A stretch of DNA of 47,280 nt from UBA8401 sp041665525 (GTDB lineage: Bacteria; Bacteroidota; Ignavibacteria; UBA10030; UBA8401), in the NCBI GenBank assembly GCA_041665525.1, contig JBAYIS010000021.1, positions 1 through 47,280 on the forward strand, given 5' to 3'. The notes beneath the pieces are model-generated. The model saw only the letters and a program-made list of their open reading frames with translations, made no database searches and was not told where the DNA came from. Numbering within the stretch: the stretch's first letter is position 1; each line of letters starts with the position of its first letter. The translations under genes and the position numbers were made by a program. Shown here piece after piece: positions 16,422 to 24,664 of this stretch.

Positions 16422-18224
16422 CTACGCTGCCGGTCCGCCCTGTTTTTGCAGCCGGAGATATTCGCGGACAAGCCGTGTGATACGCCGCCGGATTTTCTGT
16501 TCGTCTGCTTGCGAAACCGACTCCAAGCCTTCCATATGTTCCTGGAGGATCGTTTTCGCTTTGGACGGCAACACAGACAGGAAGCGGTCGCGGATATGCT
16601 CAGGTGCATTTTTCAGTGCAAGCGCCATCTCTTCGCCGGGGATATCCCTCATGATTTGACGAAGGACACGTTCGTCCAGCGTATCCAAAGCAGCAAACGA
16701 AACACGCTGCGAGGCAAGATCGCGGTACAGATCCACATTCATCACTTTGATGAATTCACTAATTTGATGTTCAGCACCTTCGTCCAGGTTGTCGAAGATA
16801 TCCAACAACAGGTCGGTGCCGGCCATCTGCACATTGTTCACAGCCGGAATCTTTGATGCTTTGGTTGCCAGTTCCCGGGCAACCGATAGATAGGTATCGG
16901 AGGTGAGCCGCTGCAATTTTGCTAATTCCAATGCGACTTCTCCCTGCTGCATGGACGGAAGGTTACGCATCAGACTGCCGGATTGAGAAGCATTCAACTG
17001 AGAAAGTATGATGGCAACGATGCCCGCCGGTTCATCCTTCATCAATAAATACAACTGCGGTTCGGACAACTTTTCCAGGAAAGCAAACGGATTTTGATTT
17101 TCTTTCTTACTTACCGTAAACTGTTTTATCTGCAACTGATTCTGAAAATACGTCAGAGCTTCCAGAGTTTCGGAGACATTCTTTGTTGGAGCTTCAACAA
17201 CCAGTTGGTGCAGAACTTTGTAGTCATCCTGGGTAATATTTTCTCGGGCCATGTTCAGCAAACTTGGACCGAATTGGGATAACGCAGTCTGCAGTTTTGC
17301 TTTCTGTTGTTCATCGGTCATCATATCGCGCACTACGGCGGTAAGAAGATCCGGCCGGCCGACGGATGTCGTGACGATGTTCGATTTCAATTTTTCGCTG
17401 TCAGCCACTTCGTTCGCCCGCTGGATATTCTCCGGCAACATCATCATGATCTCTTCCTTCGGATCGGGAGCCTTAATCTCCTGCCGGCGCGATACATCAT
17501 CCAGCTGTTGCTGGAAGCGCATGGTGTCCATTTTGTTCTTCCTCATCAGCATCACCACCATCACCACTAAAAAGAGGAAGAGGATCAAAAAGAGGATATT
17601 CATTGGGGAAAACAGCGATGCGGATTCCATAGGTTCCTGTGCAGTTTGTTTTGAAGAATCGACATAAATGATGGATGGCTGCTGCTGTGGTTCTTCCTTT
17701 TTTTCTTCATTCTTCGCTTCATCCGATTTTTTCTCTTCTGCCGGTGGGACAGTCTGCAGTGCCATTTGTTGCTGCAGTTTCGACATTACTTCCGGGAAGG
17801 CCATTTCGAGTAATTCCACCCGGTCACCGCGAGTCCGGTTCAGTTTGCCGGCATAGAATGCGATATTTTCAAGCAGTCGAAGCAGTTCACCGTCGCTTTT
17901 CGTTCCATATTTATCCACCAACAGCCGGACAACGATCTTGTCCAGCACGTAGGTCGGTTTCGTCAGCGACTTTGGGGATTCAAATCCTTTTACACCGGGA
18001 AGCATCAGATCACGTGCATCGCGTTCATCTTCGGCCGGCAGTTCTTCTGTAATGGAGGCATCGGCATTCAGTAAAAATTTCAGTTCAGGATAATATTTCC
18101 TGATCTCGGTACTGATCCTCGCTTCAATCTCCGTTTCGACGATCTTCTTCTGAGATTCCAGATCGGCAAACAGCAACGATGCGAACGTCAGTATCAGAAA
18201 AATTTTTGTTGCCAAAAGTTTCAT
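16422..18224 (-). CDS. FliF-FliG-like fusion: membrane-tethered rotor protein
   Basis: 600 residues. A signal peptide (1-20) leads into a periplasmic segment (21-150) resembling the third ring-building motif of FliF: LPGV at 75-78, the IVVRLLVD strand (97-104) and TRGD at 131-134 followed by VELLEMAF, matching the VAVLV...RGD..V..AF pattern just before the FliF C-terminal helix. A low-complexity linker and one membrane helix (208-227) follow. The cytoplasmic part resembles FliG: a possible N-like region (255-370), a middle armadillo-like region (378-455, KDEPAGIVAIILSQL where FliG has EHPQ) and a C-terminal domain (468-595). The last aligns without gaps to E. coli FliG from K264 to R297: K538, K555, E562, H563 and S571. 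It is the last gene after motA- and motB-like genes. MgtE-N domains are distant relatives, but the RBM3 part and MotAB context favour a rotor. Confidence 0.8.
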   Translation of the reverse strand: MKLLATKIFLILTFASLLFADLESQKKIVETEIEARISTEIRKYYPELKFLLNADASITEELPAEDERDARDLMLPGVKGFESPKSLTKPTYVLDKIVVRLLVDKYGTKSDGELLRLLENIAFYAGKLNRTRGDRVELLEMAFPEVMSKLQQQMALQTVPPAEEKKSDEAKNEEKKEEPQQQPSIIYVDSSKQTAQEPMESASLFSPMNILFLILFLFLVVMVVMLMRKNKMDTMRFQQQLDDVSRRQEIKAPDPKEEIMMMLPENIQRANEVADSEKLKSNIVTTSVGRPDLLTAVVRDMMTDEQQKAKLQTALSQFGPSLLNMARENITQDDYKVLHQLVVEAPTKNVSETLEALTYFQNQLQIKQFTVSKKENQNPFAFLEKLSEPQLYLLMKDEPAGIVAIILSQLNASQSGSLMRNLPSMQQGEVALELAKLQRLTSDTYLSVARELATKASKIPAVNNVQMAGTDLLLDIFDNLDEGAEHQISEFIKVMNVDLYRDLASQRVSFAALDTLDERVLRQIMRDIPGEEMALALKNAPEHIRDRFLSVLPSKAKTILQEHMEGLESVSQADEQKIRRRITRLVREYLRLQKQGGPAA

Positions 18225-18245
18225 ATTGCTCTCGCTAAAATGTTC

Positions 18246-18929
18246 TTAGTCGCTTTGTGATTCCGTGTAGTAATAAATTCGAATGACAACGCGTCGGTTC
18301 GCAGCACGCGCTTCGCTGGTATACTGTCCGGTTTCCGGATCACGTTCCTTATTAGCCGGACGCGCATCCGCAAATCCTACTGCGGACAATCGCTGCACAT
18401 CAATTTTTCCGGAGTCCTGCAGCATGTGCACCACTTCGTTCGCGCGGGCGACCGAAAGTTCCCAGTTCGATTTAAATTCCTTACCGCCGATAATCGGTTG
18501 ATCATCGGTATGTCCTTCGATGGCAAGATACGCTTTCCGCGCAATAACGAACGCTTGCAATTTCGGCATCATCTTCAGAATTGCTTCGTACCCGTCCGGC
18601 TGCAGTTTCGCTTTCCCGATGGGAAATAGCAAACTGGAAAGGAATCGCAGTTCGATACCGTCATCCGTTAAGACCACCGATACCTGGTTTGTGAGCGATG
18701 AATCGCTTTTGATGCTTTCATGCAATTTTTGTGCAAGAGATTGCAGGTTTTCCTGATTGCGTTGTTTCACGTCTGCAGCGGCGGCAAACACATCCAGTTT
18801 CGCCTGGTCAGGCTTAGACATGGCCAGCAACAGTGTAAATGCGGCAATCATCGCTGTCAGCAAGTCGATATAACTCACCTGCCAATGCTGTTCCTCCCCA
18901 CGTGGTTTATGTACAATCTTGAAACTCAT
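18246..18929 (-). CDS. MotB-like stator protein with OmpA peptidoglycan-binding domain
   Basis: 227 residues. The N-terminus has the MotB signature W16-x3-Y20-x-D22 followed by LLTAMIAAFTLLLAMS, a single membrane helix with D22 at the place of the proton-carrying aspartate (D32 of E. coli MotB). A linker (about 45-95) leads to an OmpA-like domain (about 100-222) with the peptidoglycan-binding marks GHTDDQP, SNWELSVARANEV and the NRRVVIRI end. MotB normally forms a dimer inside a MotA pentamer and anchors the stator to the cell wall. It starts 1 base after the motA-like stop and ends 21 bases before the FliF-FliG-like gene. The standard D22 and OmpA domain argue for an active, wall-anchored stator rather than an ExbD or TolR. 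Confidence 0.92.
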   Translation of the reverse strand: MSFKIVHKPRGEEQHWQVSYIDLLTAMIAAFTLLLAMSKPDQAKLDVFAAAADVKQRNQENLQSLAQKLHESIKSDSSLTNQVSVVLTDDGIELRFLSSLLFPIGKAKLQPDGYEAILKMMPKLQAFVIARKAYLAIEGHTDDQPIIGGKEFKSNWELSVARANEVVHMLQDSGKIDVQRLSAVGFADARPANKERDPETGQYTSEARAANRRVVIRIYYYTESQSD

Positions 18930-18930
18930 G

Positions 18931-19785
18931 TTATTTCTTCAAATTTTCTAACACAGCAATTTGCGCCGTTGTTGTAAGGGACCGTGCATGCGGAACGAAG
19001 GATGTAAGTTTTTCTTCAATATACGTCGGCCGTTTTTTATCCTTTATCATACCTAATCCATCGATGATCATCGATTTTAACAATGCATCCTCGGTATTTC
19101 TCCGTTCAATCTTGTCCGCAATCGGTTGAAAGACAAAGTTAGAGAACAACAGACCATACAGTGTTGTTGTAAAAGCGACAGACATTGCAGCGATGATGGG
19201 ACCGAAACCTGCCGCTGCATCGATCTTCGCGGAAAACATTTGGATTAGACCTACTGTTGTGCCTAACATTCCATAGCCCGGGGAGTATCGCGCGGCGGCT
19301 CTCCATACGTCGTCATCAACTTCCTCGCGGTGCATTTCGTTCTCCAGCCGGGATTGGAGGATTTCCTCCATCTCCTCTTTTTTATAACCGTTCACCAGCA
19401 TGAGCAACCCGTCTCGCAGAAAAGAGTATTTAATAGTATTTGCGAATTCTTCCAGCGTTTCGATATCTCTCGTCTGCGTATATTCAGAAATGCTTTTCAG
19501 CGTATTAATATAGTTTTGGAACGCAACCTTATTCCGGAAGAAAATAAATGAAAGGGAACGAACAGCTCTCCATACATCTTTAAAGGTATAACTGATAAGG
19601 ATCGATGCAAATACTCCCGTCGTTACAAAAAGGAATCCGGGAATGTGAATATACCGTTCGACTACCGGCGAAAAAAATGTATGTTGCATTGCCTTGATCG
19701 CCGGTTCGTTTTCCGGTGCTCCAAATATCAGCAAAAAATAAGCTGCCAGGACGAATAACAAATATCCTAAAAAAGTAGAATTCAT
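18931..19785 (-). CDS. MotA-like stator channel protein
   Basis: 284 residues, MotA size. Two N-terminal membrane helices (about 3-22 and 50-68), a large cytoplasmic loop (70-165) and two C-terminal helices (about 170-188 and 195-215). The channel signature is clear: YSPGYGMLGTTVGLIQMF with P169, then AMSVAFTTTLYGLLFSNF and QPIADKIERR. The loop contains RDIE at 106-109, resembling the loop of MotA whose charges contact FliG. Together with the MotB-like protein it would conduct ions and push on the FliG-like domain encoded downstream. The start is the ATG 15 bases after the TPR gene's stop. Confidence 0.9.
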   Translation of the reverse strand: MNSTFLGYLLFVLAAYFLLIFGAPENEPAIKAMQHTFFSPVVERYIHIPGFLFVTTGVFASILISYTFKDVWRAVRSLSFIFFRNKVAFQNYINTLKSISEYTQTRDIETLEEFANTIKYSFLRDGLLMLVNGYKKEEMEEILQSRLENEMHREEVDDDVWRAAARYSPGYGMLGTTVGLIQMFSAKIDAAAGFGPIIAAMSVAFTTTLYGLLFSNFVFQPIADKIERRNTEDALLKSMIIDGLGMIKDKKRPTYIEEKLTSFVPHARSLTTTAQIAVLENLKK

Positions 19786-19800
19786 GGATCGTTACTCCTA

Positions 19801-20760
19801 TTAATACATTCGTAATAAGATGGCGCGGACATTGTCCATCGTCGGATCAAGCTCAAGTGCACGCTCCCAACTTTTTTTAGCATCGGAGACCTGGCGGAGC
19901 ATGTAGTGGACCGATCCTTTCACTGAATGAGACAGCGCAATATTCGGGGCATACGAGATGGATCGGTCGATCTCCACCATTGCTTCCGTATACCGGCGGG
20001 AAGCAAAGAATTGCTGTGCTCTGTTCAGGCTGATCATCGCTTTGTTATAATTTGCATCTTCCGGAGTATACGGCCGCGAACCATCTTCCCGCAAAATTTC
20101 TTTCGGCGATTTTTTATCTTTACCGTTCTTTCTTGGCACCGAGATCGTGTCCATCTGTTCGGTCACCATTTTCTCGACTTCCTGTTCACTCGGACGCTTT
20201 TTCCCAAGATTGGTGACACCGGCACCGGTGGATCCACTGTATTCAATCTCAAAATCGATATCCTTGTTATAGAGATCCATGATCAAATCAATGCTGATCA
20301 ATGGCGTGGTCATCTTCACATTGGTCGGTGCAGAAGTTACCGGTCGTTCTTCCATCAATGGTGATTGTTGAATCTGCTGACGGACCGGTTGCTGCTGTTG
20401 GATCGTCTGCTCTTGTTGCGTCGGTTGCTGTTGAGCAGGCGATTGTTCTTGCTGTTGCTGTCCCTGGACCGGTTGTGACTGGTTTACCTGCTGTCGTTGA
20501 AACGGCTGCACTGTTTGCTGCGGTGAAGTCTGCGGTTGCTGCTGCCCATTACGCTGCTGAACGGGTGTTTGCTGTGCAGGGGTTTGCTGTTGCGCCGGGG
20601 TCTGTTGTTGCGGTTTGTCCTGTTCCGCTTCTTGTTCAAGCGGCGGTACCTGTTGTGCATCCTGCAGTGTCTGATCCGTTGAATCGGCATCGACCTGCGC
20701 CGTCAGAACGCCGGCGGTCAGCAACAATTGTGCAGCGAAGTAGAGAATAATTTTTTTCAT
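19801..20760 (-). CDS. Exported Gln/Pro-rich protein with TPR repeats
   Basis: 319 residues. Signal peptide 1-22 (ends TAQ). Residues about 45-135 are a low-complexity Q/P-rich linker with QQQ and PAQQ runs, long enough to span periplasm or cell wall. A basic segment (about 180-230) follows, and the C-terminal 85 residues contain two TPR units with the ALELDP signature near residue 305. I infer a periplasmic adaptor of the motor operon, perhaps connecting the outer-membrane protein to the inner-membrane motor; no direct evidence of its partner exists. The start codon overlaps the upstream gene's stop (ATGA). Confidence 0.8.
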   Translation of the reverse strand: MKKIILYFAAQLLLTAGVLTAQVDADSTDQTLQDAQQVPPLEQEAEQDKPQQQTPAQQQTPAQQTPVQQRNGQQQPQTSPQQTVQPFQRQQVNQSQPVQGQQQQEQSPAQQQPTQQEQTIQQQQPVRQQIQQSPLMEERPVTSAPTNVKMTTPLISIDLIMDLYNKDIDFEIEYSGSTGAGVTNLGKKRPSEQEVEKMVTEQMDTISVPRKNGKDKKSPKEILREDGSRPYTPEDANYNKAMISLNRAQQFFASRRYTEAMVEIDRSISYAPNIALSHSVKGSVHYMLRQVSDAKKSWERALELDPTMDNVRAILLRMY

Positions 20761-21842
20761 AAGACGAAATAGATTTGCCCCATAAATCCATTACCGGATG
20801 GGTACGTATTGCCGATTTTATTTGGATTCCCCAGGTTCATCCACTCAAATGACAATCCGAGGATTCTGCTCAGTTTCACCGAAACCCCAGCGGTGAATGC
20901 CGATGTGAAGATATTCGATTCAAGATAATATCCGCCTGCCACATTCAAAAGAATGATCTTCTTGCCAATCTCATTATCCCCGTACAATTCAAAACCGAAG
21001 CCCGGCGTTAGTGTCCATCCGATCCCTCCGAATTTTGGACCATAGACGATTTTTGTGTCGATGAAGAAGTTTAAATTATCAAAAATCGTTGCAGCGTCAT
21101 TGAATTTATATCCGAGTGCAAGAAAGGCTTGTTGAGTCCCAGAGATGACGGCGCTGTCGTTGGCTGCTTTAATGGCAAGAAATGAAAATGTTAGATGTCC
21201 TTGCGGCAACCCCGTCAGTTTTTTCAACTCATGTTGCTCGCGAAGGAGGTCCTTGACGGACGGTGGTGCGAAGAGATATAACTTTCCGCGGAACTCCCTG
21301 TTCCAGATATTCACTGCGTTCAGATCGCTGACGTTCACATAACAGAATATCTCATCTTCCGTAATCAGAAACTCCGGAGATACGATCGCCTGGATATTAT
21401 GTGTCTTAGCATACGTACGCAATTGTTCTTCGGAGTATGTATTTTTTACTTCCAGAGTGGAATCCGTCGCCTTCACCGATAATGTGCGAAGATCATGTCC
21501 CGAATAAACGACAAAGCGCCTGTCTTTTGAAAGTGCAATCTTCAACCTATTTTCAAAATAGGAAGTGAGGAATTGAATTTCATTTGCCTTTAACTCACTG
21601 CGTAACAGCCACTTGACCTTAAGTTTGTATATCAGAAGATTTTGAACGTTCGCAGTTATTTCACGGGAAGAGGTGAAAAGTTGTGAAGTGATCGAATCCA
21701 TCGCCAAATTGAATTTGGGAAAAACTTCATCAAGCATGGCAACGGACGAACCATAATTACCTTCATATTGCTGTTCTTGTGAAAATGAAAGCGAACAAAC
21801 AAAGAAAAGTAACAGAACCAACGACCGGTAGAGTATGTTCAT
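20757..21842 (-). CDS. Predicted outer-membrane beta-barrel protein of the motor operon
   Basis: 361 residues from ATG 21842. This start gives a clean signal peptide (MNILYRS, hydrophobic to about 17, SFSQ) and sits about 25 bases after the predicted transcription start; a TTG 18 bases further upstream is less likely. The first half (about 25-190) is a soluble alpha/beta segment in which the NRLKIALSKDRRFVVY stretch and the IQAIVSPEFLI strand faintly recall CsgG/FlgO-type periplasmic domains. The second half (about 205-361) alternates polar and hydrophobic strands with many G and Y/F and ends GQIYFVL, as in outer-membrane barrels. It is the first gene of the motor operon. I do not recognise a named family; FlgO similarity is only a suggestion. 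Confidence 0.75.
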   Translation of the reverse strand: MNILYRSLVLLLFFVCSLSFSQEQQYEGNYGSSVAMLDEVFPKFNLAMDSITSQLFTSSREITANVQNLLIYKLKVKWLLRSELKANEIQFLTSYFENRLKIALSKDRRFVVYSGHDLRTLSVKATDSTLEVKNTYSEEQLRTYAKTHNIQAIVSPEFLITEDEIFCYVNVSDLNAVNIWNREFRGKLYLFAPPSVKDLLREQHELKKLTGLPQGHLTFSFLAIKAANDSAVISGTQQAFLALGYKFNDAATIFDNLNFFIDTKIVYGPKFGGIGWTLTPGFGFELYGDNEIGKKIILLNVAGGYYLESNIFTSAFTAGVSVKLSRILGLSFEWMNLGNPNKIGNTYPSGNGFMGQIYFVL

Positions 21843-21873
21843 AAATGATTTTCTTGGCAATTTTTGTATGCGA

Positions 21874-21901
21874 ATGTTATCATTTTCGATGAAAATGTCA
21901 A
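21874..21901 (-). promoter_or_regulatory. Promoter of the motor operon with a palindrome in its spacer
   Basis: On the minus strand TTGACA (21901-21896), a 16-base spacer and TAACAT (21879-21874) form a sigma70-like promoter; start of transcription would be near 21867. The spacer region holds a perfect palindrome CATTTTCGATGAAAATG (21881-21897) that overlaps the -35 box by two bases, the usual place for a repressor site. It lies just downstream of the ftsZ terminator, so the motor operon is transcribed independently of the dcw cluster. Confidence 0.55.
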
Positions 21902-21928
21902 GACATCCAGCATTCTTTTTAAAAATGC

Positions 21929-21960
21929 AAACGCCCTATCAAGAATTTGATAGGGCGTTT
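21929..21960 (-). terminator. Terminator after ftsZ
   Basis: A perfect 14-base stem (21929-21942 with 21947-21960) around a 4-base loop, core CGCCCTATC/GATAGGGCG. On the minus strand it is followed by GTTTGCATTTTT, a usable T run. It lies about 150 bases after the ftsZ stop and closes the dcw cluster. The bases 21961-22107 hold no gene, only a weak AGTTGAT/ATCAACT pair. Confidence 0.85.
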
Positions 21961-22107
21961 AGATAAGGTATAGCATCAGTTGATCACTATAAAGCCATAT
22001 AAATCAACTCGATATCTAGCGACCCCGATTTAACTTAGATTCAACATTGAAACATCTAGCGCTTTAAATATTTCATGTCGGTGGAAACTATAGTAGTCCT
22101 TTCGATG

Positions 22108-23301
22108 TTAGTCCATGATTCTTCTCAGGAACGCCGGTTTATCAAGATCCTGTTGCGACTGTTCGATCGGATGAACTTTAGCTGGTTCCTGCGAAGTGAC
22201 AGGATTTACCGTCACACCCCGGCGGAGATATGTTGGCGTATCGAACTTTTGCAGATCACGAACACCTGTCGGTATATGGTCCACCTGTATTCCGCGCGTA
22301 CGAGCTGCTGCAAACCGATCCTGCTGTTGAGGTGTAACTGTTTTTTTGTTGAAACCTGTCGCGATGACGGTCACCATAATCTCTTCGGTGAGATTATTAT
22401 CCACAACAACTCCCGCAAGAACTTCCGCATCATTTCCTGCTGCTTCGGTGACGATGGCGATTGCTTCGTCATATTCCTGAATGGACAGATTCTGACCTCC
22501 GGTGATGTTTACCAGAAGTTTTTGTGCGCCCTTGATATCGACTCCTTCCAGCAGCGGGCTGGAGATCGCAATATTCGCTGCTTCGGTTGCACGATTCTCG
22601 CCGGTACCAATTCCTGTTCCCATCAAAGCATCACCCATATCACGCATCACCCGTTTTACATCGGCAAAGTCGCGATTAACAAGACCGGGAACAGTGATGA
22701 TATCCGAAATTCCACGTGTAGCATTATACAACACACTATTAGCCACTTCAAATGCCGCTGTAATCGGCGTTGCTTTATCGACAATAGTCAACAAGCGTTG
22801 ATTCGGAATGACAATGAGCGTATCCACATGTTTGCGAAGTTCTTCAATGCCGTACTCCGCTTGCGCCATTCGTTTTTTTCCTTCGTGAGTAAACGGTTTG
22901 GTAACAATACCGACGACGAGAGCGCCGAGACTTTTTGCGACATTAGCGATCACCGGAGCTGCCCCTGTTCCTGTTCCCCCTCCCATGCCGGCAGTAACGA
23001 ACACCATATCGCTGTTCGCCAACACGCGTGCAATCTCTTCCTTATCCTCTTCCGCAGCCCGTTGTCCTACCGTAGGATCGGCACCGGCACCGAGACCGCG
23101 GGTAAGGTTCTTACCAATCCTGATTTTCGTCGTCGATGAATTGCGCTCCAATGCTTGCACATCGGTATTGATTGCGACAAAATCCACGCCGCTGAGACCG
23201 CGGGTGATCATGCTGTGTACGGCATTTGTTCCTCCACCGCCGACACCGACGATGCGGATCTTTGCGCCATTTTCTGCTGGGCTGTCGAATTCAATTGGCA
23301 T
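22108..23301 (-). CDS. ftsZ: Cell division tubulin homologue FtsZ
   Basis: 397 residues. GTPase that polymerises into the division ring at midcell. The tubulin signature GGGTGTG lies near residue 105, the N-terminal GVGGGGTNAV loop near 20 and the T7 catalytic loop is NRDFADVK. The globular core ends near residue 315 and a short linker follows. The tail has two copies of the FtsA/ZipA-binding-peptide type motif: DTPTYLRR at 354-361 and DKPAFLRR at 387-394, the second at the true C-terminus. Last gene of the dcw cluster, 66 bases after ftsA. Confidence 0.98.
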   Translation of the reverse strand: MPIEFDSPAENGAKIRIVGVGGGGTNAVHSMITRGLSGVDFVAINTDVQALERNSSTTKIRIGKNLTRGLGAGADPTVGQRAAEEDKEEIARVLANSDMVFVTAGMGGGTGTGAAPVIANVAKSLGALVVGIVTKPFTHEGKKRMAQAEYGIEELRKHVDTLIVIPNQRLLTIVDKATPITAAFEVANSVLYNATRGISDIITVPGLVNRDFADVKRVMRDMGDALMGTGIGTGENRATEAANIAISSPLLEGVDIKGAQKLLVNITGGQNLSIQEYDEAIAIVTEAAGNDAEVLAGVVVDNNLTEEIMVTVIATGFNKKTVTPQQQDRFAAARTRGIQVDHIPTGVRDLQKFDTPTYLRRGVTVNPVTSQEPAKVHPIEQSQQDLDKPAFLRRIMD

Positions 23302-23367
23302 ATTTGCTCCTTATGATTTGTTGTTTGTTATGTGATTGTATTTAAACTTTATTATTTCCTTCGGATA

Positions 23368-24609
23368 CTATAGTTCGTCAAACCAACTTTTCATCCTATC
23401 CACGATGTTTCGTTTATCGCCCCGCACTTTCGTTTCAGCAACATTGGATGCCGTACCGCGGGCGCGATTTTTGATGGCATGCAGTACCAGGCCGACGCCA
23501 GTTGCATACATTGGATTCTCGATCTCTCGGACAAATCCGCCGCGGAATCCTCTGGGAATTCCTATCTTCACCGGCATACCCAATACTTCCCGCGCTAAAT
23601 CCGCTGTTCCTTTGACCAATGCGCCGCCGCCGGTGAGCACCACACCTGCAGACAAGTGTTTTTGATAGCCGGACCGTTTTATCTCCAGCGCTGCGATTTC
23701 CAAAATTTCTTCCATGCGAGGCTGGATGATCTGACAGAGCATCTGTGTATCGATCGTCATCGGTTCACGTCCGCCGATACCAGGGATAGTAAAGGGATGA
23801 TTTTCTGCAATGGATCCGATATGCGTATGGCCATGTTTCAATTTGATCTCTTCCGCTTGTGTTGTCAGAATCCCCAGACCGCGGCGGATATCGTCCGTTA
23901 CCTTACTACCGGCAATACCGATAACGGCTGTGTGACGGATGGTTCTGTCTGCAAAGACTGCAAGGTCGGTCGTTCCGCCTCCGATGTCGATTAACACTAC
24001 GCCGACTTCTTTTTCTTCGCCATCCAATACCGCATCGCTCGATGCGAACGGTTCAAGTACGATATCGCTTACATTTACACCTGCGCGTTGTACGCAACGG
24101 ATTATGTTCTGTGTGGCCGTGACAAGGCCGGTAATGATGTGAACGCTTGCTTCCATTCTCACGCCGGACATGCCAACCGGTTCATAGACACCGTCTTGTC
24201 CGTCCACGATAAACTCCTGGGGAATCACATGGAGGATCTTCCGGTCCGACGGGAGTGCGATCTTCTTTGTATCCTCAATCAAACGGTTCACGTCGGACTG
24301 GGTGATCTCTTGTTCCGCACCACTGATGGCAACGACACCGCGGCTTTGGAAACTTTGAATATGATCTCCGGCGATACCTGCTACCACGGATTGGATCTTT
24401 ACTCCTGATTGCGCTTCGGCATCATGTACAGCCGCTTTAATCGACTCCACCGTTCGTTCGATATGCGTAATGACGCCGCGTGTCAATCCTTCCGATTTGC
24501 TTTTTCCAATCCCTAAAATATTAATCTCGTTGTTCACGCCGACCGATGCAACGATGGCGCAGATTTTTGTTGTTCCAATATCTAATCCGACATAAATATG
24601 TTCGTTCAT
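23368..24609 (-). CDS. ftsA: Cell division actin-like protein FtsA
   Basis: 413 residues, typical FtsA length. It tethers FtsZ to the membrane and recruits later division proteins. The actin-fold phosphate loops are visible: GLDIGTTKICAIV at the N-terminus, VVLIDIGGGTTDLAVF near 210 and VLTGGGALVKG near 335. The SHS2-type 1C domain lies in the first third after the phosphate-1 motif. The last 16 residues (NIVDRMKSWFDEL) form the amphipathic membrane-targeting helix expected of FtsA. It lies between ftsQ (55-base gap) and ftsZ. Confidence 0.97.
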   Translation of the reverse strand: MNEHIYVGLDIGTTKICAIVASVGVNNEINILGIGKSKSEGLTRGVITHIERTVESIKAAVHDAEAQSGVKIQSVVAGIAGDHIQSFQSRGVVAISGAEQEITQSDVNRLIEDTKKIALPSDRKILHVIPQEFIVDGQDGVYEPVGMSGVRMEASVHIITGLVTATQNIIRCVQRAGVNVSDIVLEPFASSDAVLDGEEKEVGVVLIDIGGGTTDLAVFADRTIRHTAVIGIAGSKVTDDIRRGLGILTTQAEEIKLKHGHTHIGSIAENHPFTIPGIGGREPMTIDTQMLCQIIQPRMEEILEIAALEIKRSGYQKHLSAGVVLTGGGALVKGTADLAREVLGMPVKIGIPRGFRGGFVREIENPMYATGVGLVLHAIKNRARGTASNVAETKVRGDKRNIVDRMKSWFDEL

Positions 24610-24664
24610 TGTTTTCCTTTGATAAATAAAGCTTCGTCCTGCGGACGATCGTATGAATACTTTT

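Noticed and set aside
16422..19785. Reading the MotA/MotB/FliG-like genes as part of an ordinary flagellar operon
   Set aside because: No FliM, FliN, FliH, FliI, export, rod, hook or filament gene is nearby, and the FliG-like protein has a signal peptide and membrane helix unlike flagellar FliG.
18246..19785. Zorya-type defence stator (ZorA/ZorB)
   Set aside because: ZorA has a very long cytoplasmic tail and is followed by ZorC/ZorD; here the MotA-like protein is 284 residues, and the neighbours are envelope and rotor-like proteins.
22075..23139. 354-codon plus-strand frame opposite ftsZ
   Set aside because: It is the complementary shadow of ftsZ; the FtsZ reading is unmistakable.
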